From [Clostridium] asparagiforme DSM 15981 (GTDB lineage Bacteria > Bacillota > Clostridia > Lachnospirales > Lachnospiraceae), in the NCBI GenBank assembly GCA_025149125.1, contig CP102272.1, forward strand, positions 3,906,001-3,970,000: a DNA stretch of 64,000 bases, in the 5' to 3' direction. The notes below the pieces were generated by a model. It searched no databases and was not told the origin of the DNA. It worked only from the letters and a program-made list of their open reading frames with translations. The translations under genes were made by a program, and so were the position numbers. Numbering within the stretch: the first letter of the stretch is position 1; each line of letters opens with the position of its first letter. Of the stretch, positions 26,395 to 33,744 are shown one piece after another.

Positions 26395-27813
26395 ATGGCA
26401 GATATTACCCAGATGCAGCGGGACATCCTTTATCAGTCGGACTGGATTCTGCATTCTCGGATTGAAATTTTGAACCGGAATTTTAAGATCATCCACTATG
26501 TCGAGGGAAATTTACTGGACGACAGTTTTTCGGTGGACGCGGACTCGGATATGCGCAGGACTTACAACGCCACCCTCGCCGTCACGGACGCCTCCTTTTT
26601 ATTGGGGCCGGACAGCTGGGTGTGGATTGACACCTATGTGCGGCCCTACGTGGGGATCGAACATCTGAGAACCGGGGAAATCGTCTGGACCCTGATGGGT
26701 ACATTTTCCGTGCAGAGCGCTTCCTACCGCGACGACGGCAGCTATACCCTCAGCCTCGACTGCGGGGACCTGGTCACGACGTTAAACGGGGACCAGGGCG
26801 GCCATTTCGAGGGACTGAACACCAAAATCGAGGCCGGAACGGAGGCGTACAAGGCCATCGCCGGAACCTTAAAGGAGGCCGGTATCGCCAAATATATCAT
26901 CCAGGACATCGGGTTTGAAATTCCGTATGATCTTGAATTTTCCGCAAATGTGACGGCTTACGAGATACTGGATGAAATCCGGAATCTGTATGCGGGATAT
27001 GAAATGGGATTCGACGTTTATGGAACCTTTTTCCTGCGAAAGATTCCCCAGCGGTTTGAGGACAATGTGATTCTCGATTACGGGCAGCTGCGGCCGCTGG
27101 TTCTCGGCGAGAGCCGTTCCACCGGGCTGTCCGGGATTTACAACCACGTTCAGGTCTGGGGGCAGGTGATCGATGCGGACCGGTATGCGGGCGCATCTAC
27201 GCTCTCCGGCGCTGTCTACGGCATTTCCCTGGATGGAATTTCGTCCCTCGGGGATTTGGACAATTTTGAGAAAATCGCCTTTAAGCCAGGCGTCACGAAC
27301 CCGGAAAATGCCAAGGTGTCCATCAACGGTTTGCCCGCGCTGCCGGTTGTGGACGACGCCGGAGTCCCGCTGGCCCCCGGGACGCTGCCGGTGGGGGTGG
27401 ACGGCGTTTTTAAATACCGCCGCCGGGAGCAGGCGCTTTATTATCTTGGACAATACCAGGTGTTCGGGGAAGCGTATGACGAAAACCCCGACAGTCCGTT
27501 TACCATAACGCGGCTGGGGCGGGAGCTGCTCTACGTGTTTGAGGGAGATGACTATGATGCCATCTACAGCAACGATCTGGCCGGTCAGCGGGCCCGCTAT
27601 GAGATTTATAACCACACGGTGCTCTCCAGCTCTCTTGACCTGGATCTCGTCGCGGTGCCGTGGCTGGACGTCAACCAGAAGATTTCCTATGTATTACAGG
27701 GCGAGGGGGTGGAAAAACAGTATATCATCAAGTCCATTTCCGGGAGCACCACCGAAGCAACAATGTCAATCAGCTGCGTCTCATTTTATCCGGCGTACCA
27801 GTACAAAATTTAA
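26395..27813 (+). CDS. Tail hub / baseplate protein (DUF5048-like)
   Basis: 472 residues beginning MADITQMQRDILYQSDWILHSRIEILN. The arrangement, with SFSVDADSDMRRTYNATLAV and later DLEFSANVTAYEILDEIRNLYAGYEMGFD, is that of Firmicute siphophage hub proteins equivalent to gp27/Tal N-terminal domains that form the central tail-tip ring. It comes directly before the fibre genes, as expected. No peptidase domain is attached, so this hub probably lacks a built-in cell wall hydrolase. Confidence 0.65.
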   Translation: MADITQMQRDILYQSDWILHSRIEILNRNFKIIHYVEGNLLDDSFSVDADSDMRRTYNATLAVTDASFLLGPDSWVWIDTYVRPYVGIEHLRTGEIVWTLMGTFSVQSASYRDDGSYTLSLDCGDLVTTLNGDQGGHFEGLNTKIEAGTEAYKAIAGTLKEAGIAKYIIQDIGFEIPYDLEFSANVTAYEILDEIRNLYAGYEMGFDVYGTFFLRKIPQRFEDNVILDYGQLRPLVLGESRSTGLSGIYNHVQVWGQVIDADRYAGASTLSGAVYGISLDGISSLGDLDNFEKIAFKPGVTNPENAKVSINGLPALPVVDDAGVPLAPGTLPVGVDGVFKYRRREQALYYLGQYQVFGEAYDENPDSPFTITRLGRELLYVFEGDDYDAIYSNDLAGQRARYEIYNHTVLSSSLDLDLVAVPWLDVNQKISYVLQGEGVEKQYIIKSISGSTTEATMSISCVSFYPAYQYKI

Positions 27814-27825
27814 AAGGAGTATCGT

Positions 27826-28812
27826 ATGTCACAAACCTATACAGATTTGACTGAAACTATGTTTCCCGATTCCATGGATCAATGGGATCGATACCTGGAC
27901 CCGACAATCCAGACCATTTCGCTGATCACGCAGTACCAGAATTTTTACAATCAGGGCAAGTTCGAGGAAGCTAACGGGGTGATTGAACATAATCCGATTC
28001 TGAAACGGATCATCGTCAACGCCAGCACGATGAACAAAACCCTGGATGCCATCATGGCGCTGCAGCGGTTTTACTTCAGCGATTTCCAGACGTATTTGCA
28101 AAATATTATCCAGCTCAAGGGCGAGTACGCTTCCACTGTGAAGTATCCCAAATATTCCGTGGTCACGTATATTGTCCACGACAATACGGAGGCATTTTTG
28201 TGCCTGTCGGGCAACTGCCCCATCGGCACACCGCCAACGAACACGAATTTCTGGACTCCCTGGACCGCGCGGGGCGAGAAGGGCGATTCCGGCACCGGGC
28301 TGACGCCAAGGGGGACCTACAGCATTACGAAGGACTATTATGTCAATGATATGGTTTCCTACAACAATGTCTGGTGGTACGCCACAAGGGACAATGTGGA
28401 GGTGACGCCCTCGGAGTCGGACCGCACCTGGGTGGCGCTGCTTAAATTCAGCGCCGATCTGCTCACCTTCGACAATCATGAGACCACGCTTCGGTCCAGC
28501 ACCTTTCAGAATGCGCTGGCGGAGCTGGCAAAACGCGGGGAGCATGTGACGCCGGTAACGCTGACCGCGGCCGGATGGAGCGAAACGCTTCCCTATGAGC
28601 AGACGGTGGATGTGCCGGGCGGATCGGCTGAGCTTTCGCCGATTATGGTGAGCGTGCTGCCGGACGGGGCGGAGCTGGCCGAGCAGAAGGCGTATAACAA
28701 GGCGTTTGGGATTCTCTCTTCGGGCACCGCTTTTTTGAATGACGGGAGCGCGACGTTTAAGGTTTATAAAAAGCCCGCGGTTGATATTACGGTTGGGCTG
28801 AAAGGAGTGTAA
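27826..28812 (+). CDS. Tail fibre / receptor-binding protein with carbohydrate-binding modules
   Basis: 328 residues, AAAAGGAG before the ATG. The N-terminal 100 residues are helical and probably bind the hub. Then come two CBM5/12-like units (YPKYSVVTYIVHDN ... NTNFWTPWT and DYYVNDMVSYNNVWWYATRDN) joined by a short collagen-like GEKGDSGTG. A C-terminal beta-rich knob (VTLTAAGWSETLPYEQTVDVP) follows. The stop overlaps the next start, so it is co-translated with the switchable fibre gene. Likely a constant fibre that carries the variable one. Confidence 0.65.
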   Translation: MSQTYTDLTETMFPDSMDQWDRYLDPTIQTISLITQYQNFYNQGKFEEANGVIEHNPILKRIIVNASTMNKTLDAIMALQRFYFSDFQTYLQNIIQLKGEYASTVKYPKYSVVTYIVHDNTEAFLCLSGNCPIGTPPTNTNFWTPWTARGEKGDSGTGLTPRGTYSITKDYYVNDMVSYNNVWWYATRDNVEVTPSESDRTWVALLKFSADLLTFDNHETTLRSSTFQNALAELAKRGEHVTPVTLTAAGWSETLPYEQTVDVPGGSAELSPIMVSVLPDGAELAEQKAYNKAFGILSSGTAFLNDGSATFKVYKKPAVDITVGLKGV

Positions 28813-29369
28813 TGATGGGAAATATTTATTTTGCAGGCAGTGGCGGCGGTGGATTGGATCCCGACGATTGCACCGCTACCCCTGCACAGGTATTGGAAGG
28901 ACATACGGCGGGTGTGAACGGATATGACGATCCGGTTGAGGGAACTATGCCGTACCAGAAGCAGGAGGGAACGTTAAATTGCGGACAGAGCTCGATCATT
29001 CTGCCCGGCTATCACGACGGGACCAGAAGCATCACGGCGAACAGCCTGGCAAGCCAGACCCCGGGTACCGCCTCCGCGGCGAATATTTATCCGGGGAAAA
29101 CTGCCTGGGTCAATGGGAACAAGGTTACAGGGACTATGACCACGCAGGGCGGAGGTACATATACCGCAGGAACCGCAGACAAAACGGTGGTGCCCGCGAA
29201 CCGGTTTGTGACGGGGAATGTCGTGGTGAAAGGGGATGCGAACCTGACGGCGGGGAATATTAAGAAGGGGGTTAAGATAATGGGTATTACGGGAACTAAA
29301 ATATCAAACATCAAGTTATCTTTTATTCCCTCTTTTCTTAATAGAAAGGAGGCTTTTTTATGTCCGTGA
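28812..29369 (+). CDS. Switchable receptor-binding protein: constant N-terminal part in its current short form
   Basis: About 185 residues. The N-terminal 155 residues (GGGGLDPDDCTATPAQVLEGHTAG ... KTAWVNGNKVTGTM) form the constant stalk. At residues 157-161 it reads MGITG, encoded by the 13-bp site TGGGTATTACGGG, followed by only about 24 unrelated residues to the stop. Four opposite-strand cassettes begin with the same site and read GITG(T/S)WEG(Y/W)V, so DNA inversion would replace the short tail with a 120-160 residue domain. In the present orientation the protein is truncated and may be an off or default form. The second ATG at 28815 is an equally good start. Confidence 0.7.
   Translation: MMGNIYFAGSGGGGLDPDDCTATPAQVLEGHTAGVNGYDDPVEGTMPYQKQEGTLNCGQSSIILPGYHDGTRSITANSLASQTPGTASAANIYPGKTAWVNGNKVTGTMTTQGGGTYTAGTADKTVVPANRFVTGNVVVKGDANLTAGNIKKGVKIMGITGTKISNIKLSFIPSFLNRKEAFLCP
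29281..29293 (+). repeat. Shufflon crossover site 0 (in the constant gene)
   Basis: TGGGTATTACGGG, coding for the GITG of the constant protein. It is the only copy in this orientation; the four cassette copies are inverted relative to it, so recombination with any of them inverts the DNA between. Confidence 0.8.
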
Positions 29370-30781
29370 TAAATATGACCGGAACAGGTGCCGGGGGTAT
29401 CGATCCGGATGAACTGACAGCTCTTCAGAAAGATGTTGTCAAAGGAAAAATCGCAGGTGTTTCTGGTTCGGATGAACCTGTCGAGGGCACACTTGAGTTA
29501 ACAGGAAATACAGATGAATCTGATGTGGTTTCTGGCAAGACATTTTATTCGGATAACCCTTACCTTCGGAAAACAGGTTCATTAAGTTTGACCGGAAATG
29601 CTCAGACTGGGCATGTGTTGGCTGGCGAGACATTCTATACCAATAATTGTAAAACCAAGTTGACTGGAACCATGACGGTCAATAGTCTGCTGTCTTTTAG
29701 TGTTGCCGCCTATTCAGGGCGCCGCGTATTGGCGAAATGGCAGAACCCGAATCAGGCGGCAGGGAAACCTTTTAGCGGCGTGATCATCCGATATTCTACC
29801 GGCGGATATCCCGGGGTAACTGGCGGGACACAGATCTACAAAGGGGCCGGGAACAACACGGTAGCGGGTGGCTGGTCACAGACATATCTTGATATGCCTG
29901 CATTGAATACAACTTATTATTTTAGCTGCTACCCCTATATGACATGTAGCGCAGGGGAAAAAACTGGTACCGCGCTTAACGCAGTCGCAATTACGTCGGC
30001 AGTTATAAATAAAACATTTACGGTATCAGGGTCATATACGATACCGACAGGATACACAAAAATGGATCTGTTTGCGGTTGGAGGAGGTGCTAAGATTAGC
30101 TATAGCACTTCGAGTGGAGGCGGTCCCCCACATGGGGGAGCTGGCGGAGGGTATACCAAAACAGTAAAAAATTTGACAATATCGCCAGGACAAGTATTAT
30201 CCGTCATAGTAGGCGCTGGAAATAGTAATGGAAATTCTGGTGGAAATGGGGGAGCGAGCAGCGTTACGCGATCTGGAAGTTCGTTAATTGTCGCCAATGG
30301 GGGAACCGTTGAAAGTAACGGTGATTTTTCAAACTGTGGCTGCAATGGAGGTTCCGGAGGCGGTGCCGGAGGATACTACGATAAAGATACTATCAATAAT
30401 AATGTTGGAGGAAATGGTGGTAGCAACGGTCAAAATGGACAGACAAAAAGCAAACCAGCCGCTAAGTACACTTATTGGGGTGGTACAGGTCAAGGAACCT
30501 CGACAAGAGCATGGGGATCTTCAACAGGTACTCTATATGGTGGCGGCGGTGGCGGCGGTGGAGTCGGAATGGCTTATAAATCACATGCTGGTGGAACGGG
30601 AGGTGCTGGCGGCGGTGGTGCAGGAGGTGCTGGCGGTGACGGACTCAAAGATGGATATCCGGGCAAAAGCGGTACTCCGAATACTGGAGGCGGTGGTGGT
30701 GCGGGGGGCGGATCAGACGTTAAAGCCAACGGAGCCAGTGGAAGTGGTGGCTCTGGGATTGTATTATTAAAATTATATTGA
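29360..30781 (+). CDS. Glycine-rich tail adhesin, second receptor-binding protein
   Basis: 473 residues; AAAGGAGG precedes the ATG. The first 110 residues (TGAGGIDPDELTALQKDVVKGKIAGVSGSDEPVEGTL) repeat the stalk design of the switchable protein. After a linker domain (140-220), the C-terminal 230 residues are a glycine-rich collar (about one third Gly, e.g. YGGGGGGGGVG) like polyglycine sandwich tail adhesins, ending GSGIVLLKLY. It lies wholly inside the invertible segment, so any inversion using site 0 flips it to the other strand and separates it from the tail operon promoter. Confidence 0.65.
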   Translation: MSVINMTGTGAGGIDPDELTALQKDVVKGKIAGVSGSDEPVEGTLELTGNTDESDVVSGKTFYSDNPYLRKTGSLSLTGNAQTGHVLAGETFYTNNCKTKLTGTMTVNSLLSFSVAAYSGRRVLAKWQNPNQAAGKPFSGVIIRYSTGGYPGVTGGTQIYKGAGNNTVAGGWSQTYLDMPALNTTYYFSCYPYMTCSAGEKTGTALNAVAITSAVINKTFTVSGSYTIPTGYTKMDLFAVGGGAKISYSTSSGGGPPHGGAGGGYTKTVKNLTISPGQVLSVIVGAGNSNGNSGGNGGASSVTRSGSSLIVANGGTVESNGDFSNCGCNGGSGGGAGGYYDKDTINNNVGGNGGSNGQNGQTKSKPAAKYTYWGGTGQGTSTRAWGSSTGTLYGGGGGGGGVGMAYKSHAGGTGGAGGGGAGGAGGDGLKDGYPGKSGTPNTGGGGGAGGGSDVKANGASGSGGSGIVLLKLY

Positions 30782-30795
30782 TGGAGGTATAAAAG

Positions 30796-31149
30796 ATGGC
30801 AGAGATAAGCTATGCATACATACAGGTGGACAGTGATGGTGCTGTGCAGAACATTGCTATGTTTGAGAATTACGAGGACGCAAATCGGATCACCCGAGCG
30901 GTATATGGGGACCACGCGTTCGCAGCAGAATACCGCTATGTGGTAAGGCCGGGTGGTATCGACTGTTTTCATGATGGCCGGTTCTGGTACGTGAAAGATG
31001 ACGGAACAGAGACGGAGGCCGAATACATCCCGACGGAACAGGACAAGATCAACGCGTTACAGAAGGAAAACGCGCAGTTGAAAGCCGAGAGCAATGACCT
31101 TACCCTGGCAATGGCAGAAATGATAGGAGGTAAAGTAGATGTTGAGTAA
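30796..31149 (+). CDS. Small tail-associated protein with C-terminal coiled coil
   Basis: 117 residues (MAEISYAYIQVDSDGAVQNIAMFENYEDANR...). GGAGG precedes the ATG. The first 75 residues are mixed alpha/beta, followed by a charged linker and a coiled coil (QDKINALQKENAQLKAESNDLTLAMAEM). This type follows fibre genes in many Clostridial phages and may be a fibre chaperone. Its stop overlaps the next small gene. It lies within the invertible segment. Confidence 0.55.
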   Translation: MAEISYAYIQVDSDGAVQNIAMFENYEDANRITRAVYGDHAFAAEYRYVVRPGGIDCFHDGRFWYVKDDGTETEAEYIPTEQDKINALQKENAQLKAESNDLTLAMAEMIGGKVDVE

Positions 31150-31285
31150 TATTCATATGAATATAATCATTCGAGCTTTGAAAATCAGACAACAGAATGG
31201 TGAAAATCCAGAAAAGGCCATTAAAGATTATGTTCAGCTTTCCGAAAAAGAAATATCTCAAATTTTAAGTGAAATTGGACGGTAA
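31139..31285 (+). CDS. Very small protein after the fibre genes (XkdX-like position)
   Basis: 48 residues: begins MLSNIHMNIIIRALKIRQQ and ends LSEKEISQILSEIGR. GATAGGAGG lies eight bases upstream of the ATG, which overlaps the preceding stop. Size, helical content and the Pro-Glu motif before a helix pair resemble XkdX-family peptides, although the canonical sequence is not present. The 220 bases after it (31286-31507) hold no gene. Confidence 0.5.
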   Translation: MLSNIHMNIIIRALKIRQQNGENPEKAIKDYVQLSEKEISQILSEIGR

Positions 31286-31507
31286 ATATACGTCTAATTT
31301 ACATTATCGGAATTCCATTTTGTGGGTAGCTGAAATTCAAGAGACAACAAGAACTTGTTACACTTCAAAAATTACACTGCTAGAAATATTGATTATTGGT
31401 TAATTCTGACACATTTATCGTTATCACTTTCATAAGATCCATCTAGCTGAGATAAACTGGTTTCTGGAGGCAGTTATAAATCATAGTATCAGGAATATAC
31501 CCTGCAA

Positions 31508-31603
31508 TTAAGAAAAAAAGCCTTTAAATTCCGCTCTATTTGCTCCGTTATAATATAAGTCGTTGTTCCTTCCGATATACCCTTCCCAACTTCCAACAAT
31601 GCC
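31508..31603 (-). pseudogene. Decayed fifth shufflon cassette
   Basis: Minus strand reads GIVGSWEGYIGRNNDLYYNG followed by some 12 residues and a stop, matching the start of the other cassettes (GITGSWEGYVPTATDLYL). The crossover core is altered to TGGGGGCATTGTTGG and the variable domain is lost. It is the last unit of the cassette row. Confidence 0.55.
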
Positions 31604-31634
31604 CCCATCCCACACACGCGCCAATAAAAATAAA

Positions 31635-32116
31635 TCATGATAACCAAATACGATATATGGCACCCAAAAACTCTGTTCCAGCCATTAGCAAGAATCCACA
31701 ATGTATAAAACCTATAATATTGATATTGACCACGTTAAAAGATACTACCCCACTACCTATGGGCCTATTAGACGTTATATACCACCCATTTGTAAAATCA
31801 GACGGTAGCAGTGAAATTGTAGTGTTCCGTGCAACAATTCCTATATCAAACACAACATTCCTAGAAGCCTTTGTGAGAATATATTCAAAATTGATATAAT
31901 TAAATTGTGATAGATTTATACTGTTTGTTGAAACAATGCCATAATATTTTGATGAATCATGATCAGCTGGTTTTTTAATTGTTATTTGTCCTGCATCGAA
32001 TTTAATATATGTGCTGGGAGCTTGGTTGAATCCGCCTGCTAAGGAGGTCACAGTACCACGTAAATATAAATCAGTAGCAGTAGGAACCCACCCTTCCCAA
32101 GTACCCGTAATACCCA
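31635..32116 (-). CDS. Shufflon cassette a: alternative receptor-binding C-terminus
   Basis: Promoterless and without its own start. From the crossover site (32116-32104) it reads GITGTWEGWVPTATDLYL, then a variable beta-rich domain of about 130 residues, ending AIYRIWLS. The final (I/Y)xIWL(S/E) is shared by all cassettes, which suggests a common trimer tip or chaperone docking end. Expressed only if inversion joins it to the constant gene at 29.28 kb. Its stop is followed by the decayed fifth cassette. Confidence 0.65.
32104..32116 (-). repeat. Shufflon crossover site a
   Basis: Minus strand TGGGTATTACGGG, identical to site 0 but inverted, preceded by a T-tract of eight. Confidence 0.75.
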
Positions 32117-32159
32117 GAAAAAAAATATTGCATCAGGCGAAATTTTATTCTAGCCAAAT
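32104..32159. repeat. 56-bp direct repeat, copy 1
   Basis: Begins with crossover site a and runs through the A/T tract and the sequence encoding the last residues and stop of a cassette (IWLE). Identical to 33558-33613. Confidence 0.85.
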
Positions 32160-32620
32160 ATGATATATATAGCCAGACCATTCGCGTGTGGCAGCTTCTT
32201 CCCCTGAACCATATAGTCTAAAATGAGGCATTTTTATTGAAATCGTTGATGTAAATGACGCATTTACTAAACTTGTCGATATTATATAGGTTGATCCCTC
32301 AACAACATTATTTGCATAACCTGTCCCTATTTTATCAGTATCTGACGATCCTCTATATACTTCAGTTTTAATTCTGGAAGAGTAGGTGATGCTCATAGTA
32401 GTAAGGCTTTTTACATATATTTGGACTTTTAGATATCTGTATCCAGAGTAATTATATGATTTTCCAGATATCAGTTTTGGGCTTGGACTACCTGGATTTA
32501 AAATACCTCCACTTTCAAAAGAGAGCTGATAACTTGCAGTGAAATTTGCGACATTATTGCCATGTAAATAGAGATCTGTGGGGGTAGGAACATACCCTTC
32601 CCAGGTACCCGTAATACCCA
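32145..32620 (-). CDS. Shufflon cassette b: alternative receptor-binding C-terminus
   Basis: Starts at the crossover site (32620-32608) as GITGTWEGYVPTPTDLYLHG, followed by a variable beta-rich domain of about 135 residues (RIKTEVYRGSSDTDK) and ends YIYHIWLE. No start codon with ribosome binding site, no promoter. The stop is followed within 30 bases by site a. Like its neighbours it is AT-rich and beta-strand rich, as expected for a lectin-type head. Confidence 0.65.
32608..32620 (-). repeat. Shufflon crossover site b
   Basis: Minus strand TGGGTATTACGGG, inverted relative to site 0, preceded by a T-tract. Confidence 0.75.
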
Positions 32621-32660
32621 AAAAAAAAATAAAAAAGCAAAGAAAAAATGTATAAAGAAA

Positions 32661-33112
32661 CTAACTTAACCAAATACGATAAATATAACCTTTCAGTCCA
32701 TATTCAACATAACCCTTGTCAGTTTTATGATACCCCCTTATCCTTAAATCTATATCTTTTATCACATTTGCAATGTTTGATACATCAATGCTTAAAGTTG
32801 TATCTGTATTTAATGTGATCTGCTTATCAATACTTCCAAGTAAGGTATTCGAATTGTAGTATCCGACTAATTGTACCCAATTTTGTCCTGCTTCTGATAT
32901 ATTAATAGTTATGTTCAGCTTTTTATAAGATGTTAAGTTATAACTTTTTGCTGTTTTTATTTCACTTGGATTACTTGAGGATGGAGATATATAGATTCCT
33001 CCAGTATGAAGTGAGGCATATAAAATGCAGGCCCAACCAGCAACATTATTTCCCCTTAAATATAGATCTGTCGCAGTAGGAACATACCCCTCCCAACTTC
33101 CGGTAATACCCA
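32661..33112 (-). CDS. Shufflon cassette c: alternative receptor-binding C-terminus
   Basis: From its site (33112-33100) it reads GITGSWEGYVPTATDLYLRG, with a variable domain (LGSIDKQITLNTDTTL, DLRIRGYHKTDKGYVEYG) and the common end YIYRIWLS. An ATG further upstream at 33152 lies in the spacer and has no link to a promoter. It would be expressed after inversion between site 0 and site c, leaving cassette d behind. Confidence 0.65.
33100..33112 (-). repeat. Shufflon crossover site c (one base different)
   Basis: Minus strand TGGGTATTACCGG differs from the other sites at one base near the end of the core. If the recombinase needs core identity, this cassette should be used less often. Confidence 0.7.
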
Positions 33113-33139
33113 AAAAAAAAAGAAAGAAAGATAATCTTA

Positions 33140-33570
33140 TTATGATAACCATATTTTGTAAATATAAATCGTAGGAGTCCCTCTAAAAGTTATCCCTACA
33201 CATTTGGTTATGTTTAAACCACTAAATGTCCAAACCAGTGTTTGATTACCCGTGTTCAATTTCTCTTTAGTGCCAAAATTGTCGTAGTAAAGGTTGTCTG
33301 CAGCACTAGCTCCATAACCTGCAGTAATTGAATGATTACTATATACATTTACTATATTGGCCAACATGCTTAACTTCGTATAACCAGCAAGGTTGTACTG
33401 TTTTTGTGATACAAGCGAAGTGCCTGTGCTGGTTGAACCATATCGAACAGCAATCATCCCGCTTTCCTCCATGATAGATCTACCATGTATCAAATTACCG
33501 AGGTTATTCCCATAACTGTACAAGTCGTTTGCTGCTACGACCCACCCCTCCCAACTTCCCGTAATACCCA
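33140..33570 (-). CDS. Shufflon cassette d: alternative receptor-binding C-terminus
   Basis: From its site (33570-33558) it reads GITGSWEGWVVAANDLYSYG and then a variable domain (AVRYGSTSTGTSLVSQKQYN) of about 115 residues ending TIYIYKIWLS. It is the cassette farthest from the constant gene; inversion to it would flip 4.3 kb and bring all four cassettes into the rightward orientation, with only d fused in frame. Confidence 0.65.
33558..33570 (-). repeat. Shufflon crossover site d
   Basis: Minus strand TGGGTATTACGGG, inverted relative to site 0, preceded by a T-tract of eight. Confidence 0.75.
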
Positions 33571-33613
33571 GAAAAAAAATATTGCATCAGGCGAAATTTT
33601 ATTCTAGCCAAAT
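33558..33613. repeat. 56-bp direct repeat, copy 2
   Basis: Identical to 32104-32159. It begins with site d and ends with the tail of a cassette whose body is missing, so it marks the right edge of the cassette array and probably the scar of a deleted unit. Confidence 0.85.
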
Positions 33614-33732
33614 CCCACTCCCCACCTCCCCTTCAATTATATCCCACCCCACCCCCTTCTACAACCCCCGTTTATTTCAAACATTTCCCCCACCCCAATC
33701 ATCCCCCCACTCCCCACTACACTCAACCAAAA
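33607..33732 (+). promoter_or_regulatory. C-rich, almost G-free leader before the lysin (rut-like)
   Basis: In 126 bases there is a single G (33670), while C makes up about half. Such C>G bubbles are what Rho uses to load on nascent RNA. It ends just before the lysin ribosome binding site (AAAAGGA). A Rho-dependent or other translation-linked control of lysis is a possible reading; function is inferred. Confidence 0.4.
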
Positions 33733-33744
33733 GGACTCTCAACT

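Noticed and set aside
31489..31701. 70-residue minus-strand frame
   Set aside because: It is in the wrong frame relative to the cassette homology; the meaningful frame reads GIVGSWEGY and is the decayed cassette.
28812..33613. Diversity-generating retroelement
   Set aside because: The variable tail domains suggested one, but there is no reverse transcriptase, no template/variable repeat pair with adenine-specific changes, and the variation is between whole cassettes.
32100..33620. CRISPR-like repeats
   Set aside because: Repeats are spaced about 450-500 bp apart, carry coding sequence between them and have no cas genes nearby.
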